This document shows positions 17,812 to 26,540 of a stretch of 64,000 nt of DNA, piece by piece (positions within the stretch are counted from its first letter, which is position 1; each line of letters opens with the position of its first letter). The stretch covers positions 42,689-106,688 of the forward strand of contig JAFSTO010000049.1 of NCBI GenBank assembly GCA_017450435.1, in the 5' to 3' direction. The notes under the pieces are model-generated. The model did not search any database, was not told the DNA's origin, and worked only from the letters and a program-made list of their open reading frames with translations. The stretch comes from Paludibacteraceae bacterium (GTDB lineage: Bacteria; Bacteroidota; Bacteroidia; Bacteroidales; Paludibacteraceae). A program made the translations under genes and the position numbers.

Positions 17812-19260
17812 CTATAGTCCGCGTCCACGCAACTTGAACCAGTTCCACCCGACAAAAGCCAAGAACATCAACAAGGTCCAGTAGTTGTATAATCTCTTTT
17901 CGCGTGGGTGCTTAATCACCTCGTACATTCCGTAAGCTGAGAACATCAGCATAAAACAAACAATAGGCATGTGGAAACGCTCAGCTTGCGCGAAGTTACT
18001 AAATGCCAACACGACAAGATACCCGCCATAGTAAGCACCGGTCAGGACATATTTACGCCACTCGCCGGAGAAAATCAGAGTAAACAGACTATAGATAACG
18101 AATCCGGACATTATGTTCTTCACAAAGTTTCCGCCATGAATAAGACGCTGGTTCTCCTGATTCGGGAGATTTGTTGCAGAAGGGAACGGAAGTGTGAATA
18201 TCATCGGGGCGAACACTATTGCTCCTGCGTACTTAGCGAAGCGATTAGCACCGGCTGAGCTGGAACGTGTGGAGCGCCACTGCATTGCCTTCTGCTGCTC
18301 TTCCACCACATTATGGGTTGTCAGTTCACGAACCTCACTCTCCAAACGTCCGCCTACCATTGACAAGAGAAGCAATCCAGCAATTAGAATCATAATGATA
18401 CGTTTGCCCCAATCGACCACCCTATCCGTTGTGATAGTCAATGCCGTGAGCAATGCCAAAATTGTTACAGCGCCCAAGACGGTTCGGAAAGTGAACAAGG
18501 TGAGCATACAGATAGCCATCGGCACCATCTTCCACACATTGAACTTCTTGAGACGCATAACCTGGTCAGCCTGTTCGATAGCCACGACAGCAAGGAAACA
18601 CATCTCCGTCTCCTTAAGGTGCAGACCGCAATAGAGAATCAGATTTGGCATTAGCATACAGAAGATACCCGTCATGCGCCCCACCCCTTCGCCGAAATTG
18701 CGAGTGGCAAGTCGCGACATAATAAGGGCAGTAACCGCACTTAAGAACGCCTTTATAAACCGCACAACGAGCAGACTGTCACCTGTAAGCCAATACACAA
18801 AGCCGAGATAAGCCGGATAGCCCATATCAGAGAAAGCTATTTTGCCACTGGTATATTTATTACAAATATCATACACCGCAAAATTACCTTCCCTAAAATT
18901 TTCCGAAAGAACTCTACCCATATCATCGTAGAACAAAACGTCACCGGCAGAGAACTCGAAGTGCTCGCCTGTCATGACGAAATAGAACCAATAGGAGAAC
19001 AACACCCACACAGCTCTTATACCAAATGCTGTCCAAAAGAGTCTCTTCTCAAAAGTTTTGGTAGTAAGCCTTGCCCACGACCGAGTCAGCCTGTTAGATA
19101 CGTAAAAAAAGCCGACGACCTCAACAACGCCAAACACATAAAAATACCACTCCATGGCATAACTCATAAACCATAGAGTAACAACAGCCAACGCCGCAAA
19201 ATAAATCATAATGGCGCGGTTGCTAACCCACTTGGGCATATATGCAAGAGGTTGCTGCAT
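17812..19260 (-). CDS. Polytopic membrane protein, GT-C glycosyltransferase-like
   Basis: A 482-aa integral membrane protein with about 11-12 hydrophobic segments. After the third predicted TM helix a loop carries FSAGDVLFYDDMGRVL, an acidic pair in the position of the catalytic first-loop Asp of GT-C enzymes (GT39/GT87-like), followed by the conserved YPAYLGF. This supports a polyprenyl-phosphate-sugar-dependent transferase or a polymerase acting on the periplasmic side. O-antigen polymerase is the main alternative. It is first in a three-gene minus-strand operon behind a strong promoter. Confidence 0.7.
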   Translation of the reverse strand: MQQPLAYMPKWVSNRAIMIYFAALAVVTLWFMSYAMEWYFYVFGVVEVVGFFYVSNRLTRSWARLTTKTFEKRLFWTAFGIRAVWVLFSYWFYFVMTGEHFEFSAGDVLFYDDMGRVLSENFREGNFAVYDICNKYTSGKIAFSDMGYPAYLGFVYWLTGDSLLVVRFIKAFLSAVTALIMSRLATRNFGEGVGRMTGIFCMLMPNLILYCGLHLKETEMCFLAVVAIEQADQVMRLKKFNVWKMVPMAICMLTLFTFRTVLGAVTILALLTALTITTDRVVDWGKRIIMILIAGLLLLSMVGGRLESEVRELTTHNVVEEQQKAMQWRSTRSSSAGANRFAKYAGAIVFAPMIFTLPFPSATNLPNQENQRLIHGGNFVKNIMSGFVIYSLFTLIFSGEWRKYVLTGAYYGGYLVVLAFSNFAQAERFHMPIVCFMLMFSAYGMYEVIKHPREKRLYNYWTLLMFLAFVGWNWFKLRGRGL

Positions 19261-19276
19261 ACACTATAACGCACTG

Positions 19277-19307
19277 CAAAATTACTGCTTTTTAGTGAGA
19301 TTTACAA
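19277..19307 (-). promoter_or_regulatory. Promoter of the GT-C/GT4/FemAB operon (extended box)
   Basis: On the minus strand: TTG (19307-19305), 20 nt, TAATTTTG (19284-19277). The spacer ends in AAAAAGCAG, the extended box shared by six promoters here. It lies 17 bp before the ATG of the GT-C gene, so the leader is very short. It is divergent from the promoter at 19378. The 332-bp gap 19261-19592 holds these two promoters and a long leader for the epimerase gene. Confidence 0.8.
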
Positions 19308-19377
19308 TAGTAAAACCACAATATTTCAACAAATTCGACACTTATTGCATCGCCATTGTTTTTTTTACGATTTTCTT

Positions 19378-19407
19378 TTGTTATACAAAAAAAAAGCAGT
19401 AACTTTG
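19378..19407 (+). promoter_or_regulatory. Promoter of the methylmalonyl-CoA decarboxylase operon (extended box)
   Basis: TTG (19378-19380), a 19-nt spacer ending in AAAAAGCAG, then TAACTTTG (19400-19407). Transcription would start near 19413, giving a leader of about 180 nt before the epimerase gene. A 29-codon frame begins at 19412 but is not supported by anything else. Confidence 0.82.
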
Positions 19408-19592
19408 CAAAATGGAATACTTTGTAGGCAAAGTAACGACATACAAGACACATGCGGCACAAATATTCCGAATAAACTTGGAGCAATGCCACCGAACATA
19501 ATTACTGCGATAATGGCATAAAAGAGGGGAAGGCTTGCTTCAACAACAAACATCACAAAGCAAATAACCAATTAACAAAAAACAATAAAACT

Positions 19593-20006
19593 ATGAATCC
19601 TACTCACATTGAGCATCTTGGTATCGCTGTGACCTCACTGGAGGCAACGATACCTTTTTTTGAGTTTCTCACCGGTCAGAAATGCTACTCCATTGAGGTA
19701 GTAGAGGACCAGAAAGTAAAAACCGCTTTCTTCAAGGTCGGTCAGACCAAGATAGAGCTTCTTGAGCCGACAAGCCCTGAGTCAACAATCGCCAAGTTCA
19801 TTGAGAAAAACAATGGTCGCGGCGGTGTACACCACGTAGCATTCAACGTTGAAAACGTAGCAGAAGCTCTGAAAGAGTGCGAGGCAGCCGGTCTGCAACT
19901 CATCGACAAAGCTCCGCGTAAAGGTGCCGAGAATCTGATGATTGCTTTCCTGCACCCGAAGTCAACTTGCGGAGTGCTGACAGAGATTTGCGAGCAACCG
20001 AAATAA
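19593..20006 (+). CDS. mce: Methylmalonyl-CoA epimerase
   Basis: A 137-aa vicinal-oxygen-chelate enzyme that interconverts (R)- and (S)-methylmalonyl-CoA. The metal ligands of the family are recognisable: His in THIEHLGIAV, His in GGVHHVAFNV and Glu in CGVLTEICEQ. The length is typical. It leads the operon, 97 bp before the carboxyltransferase gene, matching its job between methylmalonyl-CoA mutase (not in this window) and the decarboxylase in succinate-to-propionate fermentation. Confidence 0.95.
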   Translation: MNPTHIEHLGIAVTSLEATIPFFEFLTGQKCYSIEVVEDQKVKTAFFKVGQTKIELLEPTSPESTIAKFIEKNNGRGGVHHVAFNVENVAEALKECEAAGLQLIDKAPRKGAENLMIAFLHPKSTCGVLTEICEQPK

Positions 20007-20103
20007 TAATATACCATTAGTTCATTAACCACTTGTCTGCTACTTGGGCGACAGCCAATTGTCCACCAATGCAGACAATTAACCATTTAGATATTTCCAG
20101 ATT

Positions 20104-21660
20104 ATGGATTCTCAGAAATTACAGAAACTCATTGATTCCCGCGCCAAGGCAAACGCCGGTGGCGGTGAAGCAGCTGTAGAGAAACATCATGCCAAAGGCA
20201 GTTATACAGCCCGCGAGCGTATCAATATGCTCCTTGACGAGGGCAGCTTTGAGGAAGTGGACATGTTCCTCACCCATCGTTGTACCGACTTCGGCATGGA
20301 GAAAAAAGTATTCCTTGGTGACGGTGTAGCCTGCGGTTCAGGTACTATTGACGGTCGCCTTGTGTTTGTCTTCGCACAAGACGCAACAGTCATTGGCGGT
20401 TCATTGTCGGAAACGATGGCTCAGAAGATTTGCCACGTAATGGATATGGCGATGAAGCTTGGCGCTCCTATCATCGGATTGAACGACTCAGGCGGCGCAC
20501 GTATTCAGGAAGGCGCATGTGCCTTGGCAGGTTACGCTGAGATTTTTGAGCGTAACATCCTCGCTTCCGGTGTAGTGCCGCAGATAAGCGTTATCTTCGG
20601 TCCGTGTGCCGGTGGCGCCGTTTATTCACCGGCTCTAACCGACTTTATAATGATGACCGAGCAAAACTCGTATATGTTCATTACCGGTCCGAAAGTAGTA
20701 AAAAGCGTGACGGGAGAAGACGTTACGGTAGAGCAACTCGGTGGTGCAAAGGTACACGCAACCAAGTCAGGTGTAACGCATTTCGTAGCTGCCACAGAGG
20801 ACGAGGCAATGGCTGAGATTCGCCGCCTCATCTCGTTCATTCCGCAAAACAACATGGAGGAAGCTCCTGTGTTCGAGTGCAAGGACGATCCTGCACGTAT
20901 AGAGGACAGCCTGAACGAGATTGTTCCTGACGACCCGAACAAACCATACAACATGAAAGATATCATCTACACAATAGTTGATGATGGTGATTTCATGGAG
21001 GTACAGAAGGACTATGCCAAGAATATCATTTGCGGCTTTGCCCGTTTCAACGGTCGTTCAACAGGTATCATAGCCAATCAGCCAAACTGGCTTGCCGGTG
21101 TGCTTGACTGCGACGCCAGCCGCAAGGCCGCTCGTTTCGTACGTTTCTGCGACGCATTCAATATTCAGATTCTGACGCTGGTTGACGTCCCCGGTTTCCT
21201 CTGCGGTACGGGTCAGGAGTATGCCGGAATCATTGACCACGGTGCAAAACTGATGTTCGCATACGGCGAAGCCACCGTGCCCAAGGTAACCATTACCGTT
21301 CGCAAGAGCTACGGCGGCAGTCATATCGTTATGTCGTGCAAGCAGCTACGTGGTGACATGTGCTATGCATGGCCTAATGCCGAGATTGCAGTTATGGGAG
21401 CAAGCGGTGCCGTAGGTGTGCTACAGGCAAAAGCTATCAAAGCGATTGAAGACCCTGAGGAGAAGAAGAAGTTCATTGCTGAGAAAGAGGCAGAATACAA
21501 GGACAAGTTCGCTTCCCCGTATCAGGCAGCAAACCGCGGATATATTGACGATGTGATTGAGCCGCGCAACACCCGTGCCCGCATCATTCGCGCATTCGAG
21601 ATGCTACAAACCAAACGTCTCACCAATCCACTTAAGAAACACTCTAATATACCATTGTAA
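20104..21660 (+). CDS. mmdA: Methylmalonyl-CoA decarboxylase carboxyltransferase (alpha) subunit
   Basis: A 518-aa carboxyltransferase of the PccB/MmdA family. It moves CO2 from methylmalonyl-CoA to biotin. Characteristic blocks are the N-terminal KGSYTARERINMLLDEGSF, the acyl-CoA oxyanion region LNDSGGARIQEG (about 126-137), FGPCAGGAVYSPAL and the biotin-side KSYGGSHIVM. The C-terminus has the conserved YKDKFASPYQAANRGYIDDV. Neighbouring OadG-, biotin- and OadB-like genes show that it works in a sodium-pumping decarboxylase rather than a propionyl-CoA carboxylase. The stop shares a base with the next start. Confidence 0.95.
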   Translation: MDSQKLQKLIDSRAKANAGGGEAAVEKHHAKGSYTARERINMLLDEGSFEEVDMFLTHRCTDFGMEKKVFLGDGVACGSGTIDGRLVFVFAQDATVIGGSLSETMAQKICHVMDMAMKLGAPIIGLNDSGGARIQEGACALAGYAEIFERNILASGVVPQISVIFGPCAGGAVYSPALTDFIMMTEQNSYMFITGPKVVKSVTGEDVTVEQLGGAKVHATKSGVTHFVAATEDEAMAEIRRLISFIPQNNMEEAPVFECKDDPARIEDSLNEIVPDDPNKPYNMKDIIYTIVDDGDFMEVQKDYAKNIICGFARFNGRSTGIIANQPNWLAGVLDCDASRKAARFVRFCDAFNIQILTLVDVPGFLCGTGQEYAGIIDHGAKLMFAYGEATVPKVTITVRKSYGGSHIVMSCKQLRGDMCYAWPNAEIAVMGASGAVGVLQAKAIKAIEDPEEKKKFIAEKEAEYKDKFASPYQAANRGYIDDVIEPRNTRARIIRAFEMLQTKRLTNPLKKHSNIPL

Positions 21661-22025
21661 TGATACTCTTAGCAACAAACTGGAGTCACGTATGGATGGT
21701 GACTCTGCTGGGTTTCGGCTTGGTCTTTTTATTGTTAGTGGTACTTATCTATGTACTGAAGCTTTTCGGACTTATCATGCACCCGCGCGTTAAGGTTGAG
21801 AACCCGCAAGACGTGCATAAATCGGTAGGTACACAACGCAAAGAGACATCAGAGAAGATTTCTCTGACCGGTCAAGCTACGGCAGCTATTGCCATGGCCC
21901 TTCACCTGTACTACAATGGTGTTCACGACGAGGAACCGACACAGGTGACAATCAAGAAAGTGGAGCGACGCTACTCTCCTTGGAATAGCAAACTCTATGG
22001 TATGAACAATTTACATCGCGATTAA
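21660..22025 (+). CDS. OadG-family small membrane subunit of the decarboxylase (delta)
   Basis: A 121-aa protein with one N-terminal transmembrane helix (about 10-40, rich in Leu and Val) and a short polar C-terminal tail, the layout of OadG/MmdD that holds the carboxyltransferase to the membrane pump. The C-terminal part has IAMALHLYYNGVHDEEP and RRYSPWNSKLYGMN, typical of the Bacteroidota form. It overlaps mmdA by one base (TAATG) and precedes the biotin gene by 4 bp, so the subunits are translationally coupled. Confidence 0.88.
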   Translation: MILLATNWSHVWMVTLLGFGLVFLLLVVLIYVLKLFGLIMHPRVKVENPQDVHKSVGTQRKETSEKISLTGQATAAIAMALHLYYNGVHDEEPTQVTIKKVERRYSPWNSKLYGMNNLHRD

Positions 22026-22029
22026 AACA

Positions 22030-22770
22030 ATGAAAGAATTTAAGTTTGTAATTGACGGTCATAAATACAGTACAGCCGTCAATGAGATAGGCAACAATCT
22101 CGCAGAGGTGACCGTTAACGGCACTATTTTCAGAGTAGAGATTGAAAGAGAAGAAAGCTCATCACCTGTTGCACGTCCAAGCGTACATCATGTAGTAAGT
22201 TCCGCCCAGACCGGCACTCAGAGCGGTGCAGCCGGCATACAGGTTGTCAAGTCACCTCTGCCCGGTTCTATAGTAAAAGTTAACGTCAAAGTCGGCGACA
22301 AAGTTAACGTAGGTGACGAACTTCTGACCATGGAGTCGATGAAGATGGAGAATTCCGTCAAGTCAGAGGTAAGCGGTACCGTCAAAGCCGTGTATATTGA
22401 GCCCGGCAAGAACGTCATGCAGGAAGACCGTCTTCTTGAGATTGAGACCGCTGCATCAGCTCCTGCCGCCCCGTCAGCAGCTCCTGCAGCAGCGCCGGCC
22501 GCACCCAAAGCAGCACCTAAGGCCGACGCACCCAAACCCGCCGCAGCACCTGCTGCAGGTTTTAAGGTAACGTCTCCGCTACCCGGTTCCGTCATCAAAG
22601 TTTTAGTAACAGAGGGACAAACCGTAAAGAAAGGCGACACACTGCTCAGCCTCGAGTCAATGAAGATGGAGAACGCTATCATGGCAGAACAGGATGGTAC
22701 TGTAAAACAGATTTGCGTCAGCGCAGGTCAGAACGTGATGCAGGACGACCTACTGATAGTATTAGGATAA
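22030..22770 (+). CDS. Biotin carrier subunit with two tandem biotinyl domains (gamma)
   Basis: A 246-aa biotin carboxyl carrier protein. Unusually it has two complete biotinyl domains: the first at about 70-140 with ESMKMEN (biotin Lys105) and the second at about 178-246 with ESMKMEN (biotin Lys212). A flexible Ala/Pro/Lys linker (about 141-177) joins them. The N-terminal 60 residues are a short beta-rich lead (KEFKFVIDGHKYS) seen in MmdC/OadA-type carriers. Family members I know carry one site. The two domains have diverged in sequence (SIVKVNVKVGDKV versus SVIKVLVTEGQTV), so this is not a recent copy or an assembly error. Confidence 0.92.
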   Translation: MKEFKFVIDGHKYSTAVNEIGNNLAEVTVNGTIFRVEIEREESSSPVARPSVHHVVSSAQTGTQSGAAGIQVVKSPLPGSIVKVNVKVGDKVNVGDELLTMESMKMENSVKSEVSGTVKAVYIEPGKNVMQEDRLLEIETAASAPAAPSAAPAAAPAAPKAAPKADAPKPAAAPAAGFKVTSPLPGSVIKVLVTEGQTVKKGDTLLSLESMKMENAIMAEQDGTVKQICVSAGQNVMQDDLLIVLG

Positions 22771-22809
22771 CGCTCTGTAAAGAGTTTTTGATTTAGTCAT
22801 TGGAAAAAA

Positions 22810-24024
22810 ATGGAAACTAATATTTGGCAAGAGGTATTGGAGTTCTTCCAGACAATGGGTTTCATGCAGATGGGCGCCGACTTTCTCGGCACCGGTTGGC
22901 AGCAACTCGTCATGCTCCTTATCTCGTTCTTCCTACTCTATTTAGCGATTAAGAAACAATACGAGCCCTTGCTGCTCCTTCCGATAGCCTTCGGCATGTT
23001 GCTCACCAACCTGCCCGGTGCAGGAATGTTCCACAGCGAGCTTTGGTCCGCCTTTCTTGATCCGCAGAGTCCCGCATATCACAGCTACGGTGCCATCTTG
23101 AAAGAAGGTGGTCTGCTTGACGTACTATACATAGGCGTCAAAGCCGGTGTTTATCCGTGCCTTATATTCATAGGTGTAGGTGCGATGACCGACTTTGGTC
23201 CGCTGATTGCTAATCCCAAGAGTCTGTTGCTTGGTGCAGCTGCACAGATAGGCATTTTCCTTACATTTCTGTGTGCCAACGCACTCGGTTTCAGCGAGGC
23301 TCAAGCCGGTTCAATAGGCATCATCGGCGGAGCGGACGGCCCTACCAGTATCTTCCTTACCTCACGATTAGCGCCGGAACTACTCGGACCTATCGCTATC
23401 GCAGCATATTCATATATGGCATTGGTTCCCGTAATCCAGCCGCCCATCATGCGCGCGCTGACTACAAAGAAGGAGCGTGCAATCAAGATGAAACAACTGC
23501 GCTCGGTAAGCAAGACCGAAAAGATTGTCTTCCCGATTATGGTTACCACCGTAGTAGCACTTATCCTGCCCGATGCAGCACCTCTTATCGGATGTTTGAT
23601 GCTTGGCAACCTAATGAAAGAGTGCGGCGTTGTTGACCGCTTGAGCAAGACTGCACAAAACGAGTTGATGAACATTGTTGTTATCTTCCTCGGTTTGTCG
23701 GTAGGCGCGACAGCCACCGGTGCTTCGTTCCTCAACTTAAAGACTATCATGATACTTGCAATGGGTATTGTAGCCTTTGGGTGTGGCAGTGCAGGCGGTG
23801 TGCTGCTCGTCAAAGTAATGAATCTGTTCACCAAAGAGAAGATGAATCCTCTTATCGGTTCAGCCGGCGTGAGTGCAGTGCCTATGGCAGCACGCGTCAG
23901 CCAACAGGTAGGTCAAGAGGAGAACCCGGGCAACTTCCTTCTCATGCACGCAATGGGACCGAACGTAGCAGGTGTTATCGGCTCAGCCGTTGCAGCGGGT
24001 ATATTGCTATCAATGCTTGGATAA
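22810..24024 (+). CDS. mmdB: Sodium-ion-translocating decarboxylase beta subunit
   Basis: A 404-aa polytopic OadB/MmdB/GcdB family pump. It decarboxylates carboxybiotin and exports Na+. Family landmarks include [31 protein letters not shown], the re-entrant segment [16 protein letters not shown] carrying the key Asp, a second re-entrant region ([17 protein letters not shown]) and the final [15 protein letters not shown]. It closes the operon and is followed by a strong stem-loop at 24067-24106. It couples methylmalonyl-CoA decarboxylation to a sodium gradient. Confidence 0.95.
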   Translation: METNIWQEVLEFFQTMGFMQMGADFLGTGWQQLVMLLISFFLLYLAIKKQYEPLLLLPIAFGMLLTNLPGAGMFHSELWSAFLDPQSPAYHSYGAILKEGGLLDVLYIGVKAGVYPCLIFIGVGAMTDFGPLIANPKSLLLGAAAQIGIFLTFLCANALGFSEAQAGSIGIIGGADGPTSIFLTSRLAPELLGPIAIAAYSYMALVPVIQPPIMRALTTKKERAIKMKQLRSVSKTEKIVFPIMVTTVVALILPDAAPLIGCLMLGNLMKECGVVDRLSKTAQNELMNIVVIFLGLSVGATATGASFLNLKTIMILAMGIVAFGCGSAGGVLLVKVMNLFTKEKMNPLIGSAGVSAVPMAARVSQQVGQEENPGNFLLMHAMGPNVAGVIGSAVAAGILLSMLG

Positions 24025-24066
24025 AAACAAGTTACAAAGTACCAAGTTACTACATACTAAGTATTC

Positions 24067-24106
24067 AATCAAATCCGTACCTCGTCTTTTAGGTACGGAT
24101 TTGATT
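24067..24106 (+). terminator. Strong stem-loop after mmdB
   Basis: A perfect 16-bp stem, AATCAAATCCGTACCT with AGGTACGGATTTGATT, and an 8-nt loop, followed by a weak T run (GTTTA). It lies 42 bp after the mmdB stop and should end the decarboxylase operon. The 328-bp gap 24025-24352 otherwise holds the rplU promoter and leader. Confidence 0.85.
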
Positions 24107-24236
24107 GTTTATACAGACAGACTTGTGTAATAAGAAAACAGGTAGTCGTAATCAGAGATAACAATACAGACTACTTCTAATAATTCACCGCATTTAGTTT
24201 GCCAAAATAAAAAATTATAAAAAATGCTATAAAGAT

Positions 24237-24267
24237 TTGTGTATATGAAAAAAAAGCAGTAATTTTG
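24237..24267 (+). promoter_or_regulatory. Promoter of rplU-rpmA (extended box)
   Basis: TTG (24237-24239), a 20-nt spacer ending in AAAAAGCAG, then TAATTTTG (24260-24267). It is near-identical to the rplM promoter over 23 bp, including the CAG that follows. Confidence 0.85.
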
Positions 24268-24282
24268 CAGTCGATTTCGCAA

Positions 24283-24322
24283 GTAGGCAAGAGTAAGTAT
24301 CAGGATGAGCCTGTTCGCCTAC
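24283..24322 (+). promoter_or_regulatory. Candidate structured leader of rplU
   Basis: Within the 85-nt leader, GTAGGC (24283-24288) can pair with GCCTAC (24317-24322), enclosing a small hairpin CAGG/CCTG (24301-24304 and 24310-24313). Ribosomal-protein operons are often controlled by such leaders through binding of their own product. This is an inference from the fold by eye; I cannot assign it to a named RNA family. Confidence 0.4.
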
Positions 24323-24352
24323 CCGATTAACTCAATAAACATTTTAGAATAA

Positions 24353-24673
24353 ATGTACGCAATCGTAGAGATGCAAGGACAGCAGTTCCGCGCAGAAGCG
24401 GGTCAGAAGCTGTTCATCCACCGTATGGAGACTGCTGAGGTTGGTCAGAAAGTGGAGTTTGACAAGGTTCTCTTAATTGAGAACGAAGGTGCAATCACCG
24501 TTGGCGCACCTGTAGTAGAGGGCGCAAAGGTAGTGGTTGAAGTATTGGACAATAGTGTTCGCGGCAAGAAAGTACTTGTGTTCCACAAGAAACGTCGCAA
24601 AGGCTACAAGAAGCTGAACGGCCATCGCCAGAACTTCACCCAAGTAGAGGTAAAAGAAATTGTTAACGCTTAA
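24353..24673 (+). CDS. rplU: 50S ribosomal protein L21
   Basis: A 106-aa bL21 that binds 23S rRNA. The start [19 protein letters not shown] and the C-terminal basic block [19 protein letters not shown] are typical. It is first in the rplU-rpmA pair, with 18 bp between genes, as in most bacteria. Expression is set by the extended-box promoter at 24237 and perhaps by a structured leader. Confidence 0.98.
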   Translation: MYAIVEMQGQQFRAEAGQKLFIHRMETAEVGQKVEFDKVLLIENEGAITVGAPVVEGAKVVVEVLDNSVRGKKVLVFHKKRRKGYKKLNGHRQNFTQVEVKEIVNA

Positions 24674-24691
24674 AAAGAAAGGACTGAGATT

Positions 24692-24961
24692 ATGGCACAT
24701 AAGAAAGGTGTCGGTAGTTCGAAGAACGGCCGTGAATCAGAAAGCAAACGTCTTGGTGTAAAAATTTGGGGCGGACAATTCGCCAAAGCCGGCAACATCA
24801 TCGTTCGCCAGCGTGGTACTCAGCATTTCCCCGGTGAGAACATCGGTATGGGTAGTGACCATACTCTTTACGCACTGGTGGACGGCATCGTGACCTTCAC
24901 AAGGAAACGCAATGACCGCTCATACGTCTCCGTTAAGCCACTCGCAGCAGCAGAGGCATAA
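24692..24961 (+). CDS. rpmA: 50S ribosomal protein L27
   Basis: An 89-aa bL27 located near the peptidyl-transferase centre. It begins [18 protein letters not shown] directly, without the cleavable N-terminal extension found in Firmicutes. [17 protein letters not shown] is conserved. It is followed by a stem-loop terminator at 24987. Confidence 0.98.
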   Translation: MAHKKGVGSSKNGRESESKRLGVKIWGGQFAKAGNIIVRQRGTQHFPGENIGMGSDHTLYALVDGIVTFTRKRNDRSYVSVKPLAAAEA

Positions 24962-24986
24962 AAATGGAAACGTCACCGGACAACAT

Positions 24987-25021
24987 AAGGCTCTCCTGTT
25001 GCTAACGCACGGGAGAGCCTT
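24987..25021 (+). terminator. Rho-independent terminator after rpmA
   Basis: A 10-bp stem AAGGCTCTCC / GGAGAGCCTT with a 15-nt loop, followed by TGTTTGATTT. It separates the ribosomal-protein pair from serS. Confidence 0.8.
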
Positions 25022-25114
25022 GTTTGATTTAGCGGAACTTCAAAAAAAACAGCAAAGCGCACATTTGCTGAAAAGAGCCCCAATAAGTAAAAAAACAATA
25101 CACAAAATACAACA

Positions 25115-26482
25115 ATGTTAACACTAAAACAAATCTATGATGACAAGGCAAAGATTGTTGCCGGTCTGAATAAGAAACACTTCGCCGGTGCAGAAGAGGC
25201 GATAGAGAAAGTACTGGAGCAGGACGCTCTGCGCAAGTCGGCACAACAGAAAAAAGACGCTGCAGCAGCCGAGATGAACAAGTTGTCGAAAGAGATAGGC
25301 AAACTCTTTGCTCAAGGCAAACAGGAAGAGGCAAACGAAGCCAAGACACAGACAGCATCACTGAAAGAACAAATAAAAAGTTTGGAAGAAGAACAAGCAG
25401 CAGCAGAGCAAGAGCAGACACGTTTACTTCTCACCATACCTAACGTACCGTACGACATTGTACCTGAAGGTGCTTCCGCAGAAGACAACCTTGCAGTGAC
25501 AATAGGCAACTGGCCCAATCAGCCGATGATAGACGCCATTAAAAAAGACGGAGCCGTGGCACTGCGTGACTGGGATGGTGAGACCGATGAAAAGATTGCT
25601 GCCGAGCGAATTGCTCAAAGCGAGAAACTGCCGCACTGGGAGCTTGCAAAGAAATACAATCTTATTGATTTTGACCTTGGCGTAAAGATCAGCGGTGCCG
25701 GTTTTCCCGTATATATAGGTCAGGGTGCCCGTCTTCAGAGAGCACTGATTAACTTCTTCCTTGCCGAAGCAAACAAAGCCGGTTATACAGAGATTATGCC
25801 CCCAACAGTTGTGAACGCAGCTTCAGGGTACGGCACCGGACAACTGCCCGACAAGGAGGGTCAGATGTATCATTGCGAAGTGGACGACCTATACCTCATT
25901 CCAACAGCCGAGGTGCCGGTCACTAATCTCTATCGCGACGTTATCATCGAAGAGAAAGAACTGCCAATCAAAAACTGCGCCTATACGGAGTGTTTCCGTC
26001 GTGAGGCCGGTTCATACGGCAAAGATGTGCGCGGACTGAATCGCCTGCACGAGTTCTCTAAGATTGAGATAGTGCGTATTGACACTCCCGAACACTCCGA
26101 CGCAAGTCATAAGGAGATGTTGGAGCACGTGGAGGGACTTCTCAAGAAACTGGAGCTACCTTATCGTATCCTTCGTCTTAGCGGTGGTGACATGTCCTTT
26201 ACCGCAGCACTCTGCTATGATTTTGAGGTATATTCAGAAGCTCAGCACCGCTGGCTTGAAGTAAGCTCCACTTCTAATTTCGACACCTACCAAGCCAATC
26301 GTCTGAAGTGCCGCTATCGCAGGGCAGAGGATAAGAAAGTAACATTATGCCATACCCTCAACGGCTCGGCTTTAGCATTGCCACGTATAGTAGCAGCACT
26401 GCTTGAAAACAACCAGACAGAAGAGGGCATACGTATCCCTGCGGCACTACAACCGTATTTCGGAGCTGATATGATTAAATAG
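25115..26482 (+). CDS. serS: Seryl-tRNA synthetase
   Basis: A 455-aa class II synthetase that charges tRNA-Ser (and tRNA-Sec where present). Residues about 1-115 form the long antiparallel coiled-coil arm rich in Lys/Glu/Gln. The catalytic core follows with motif 2 (CFRREAGSYGKDVRG), the serine-binding TAEVPVTNLY, and motif 3 (LNGSALALPRIVAALLENNQ). It is somewhat longer than E. coli SerS (430), mainly in the arm and linker. It lies 58 bp before the MFS gene. Confidence 0.97.
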   Translation: MLTLKQIYDDKAKIVAGLNKKHFAGAEEAIEKVLEQDALRKSAQQKKDAAAAEMNKLSKEIGKLFAQGKQEEANEAKTQTASLKEQIKSLEEEQAAAEQEQTRLLLTIPNVPYDIVPEGASAEDNLAVTIGNWPNQPMIDAIKKDGAVALRDWDGETDEKIAAERIAQSEKLPHWELAKKYNLIDFDLGVKISGAGFPVYIGQGARLQRALINFFLAEANKAGYTEIMPPTVVNAASGYGTGQLPDKEGQMYHCEVDDLYLIPTAEVPVTNLYRDVIIEEKELPIKNCAYTECFRREAGSYGKDVRGLNRLHEFSKIEIVRIDTPEHSDASHKEMLEHVEGLLKKLELPYRILRLSGGDMSFTAALCYDFEVYSEAQHRWLEVSSTSNFDTYQANRLKCRYRRAEDKKVTLCHTLNGSALALPRIVAALLENNQTEEGIRIPAALQPYFGADMIK

Positions 26483-26540
26483 GAATATATCCTTCCGCCT
26501 AACCAATAACAGAAAAACAACCTAAAAGCACAAGAGCAAT

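Noticed and set aside
20104-21660. Propionyl-CoA carboxylase beta subunit
   Set aside because: The family is the same, but the operon has sodium-pump subunits and no biotin carboxylase, so decarboxylase is the better call.
22441-22560. Tandem biotinyl domains as an assembly artefact
   Set aside because: The two domains differ in many residues and are separated by a unique linker, so a false duplication is unlikely.
22218-22682. A long open frame on the minus strand opposite the biotin carrier gene
   Set aside because: It mirrors the Ala/Pro-rich coding of the plus-strand gene; the protein has no recognisable features and codon use is that of an antisense shadow.
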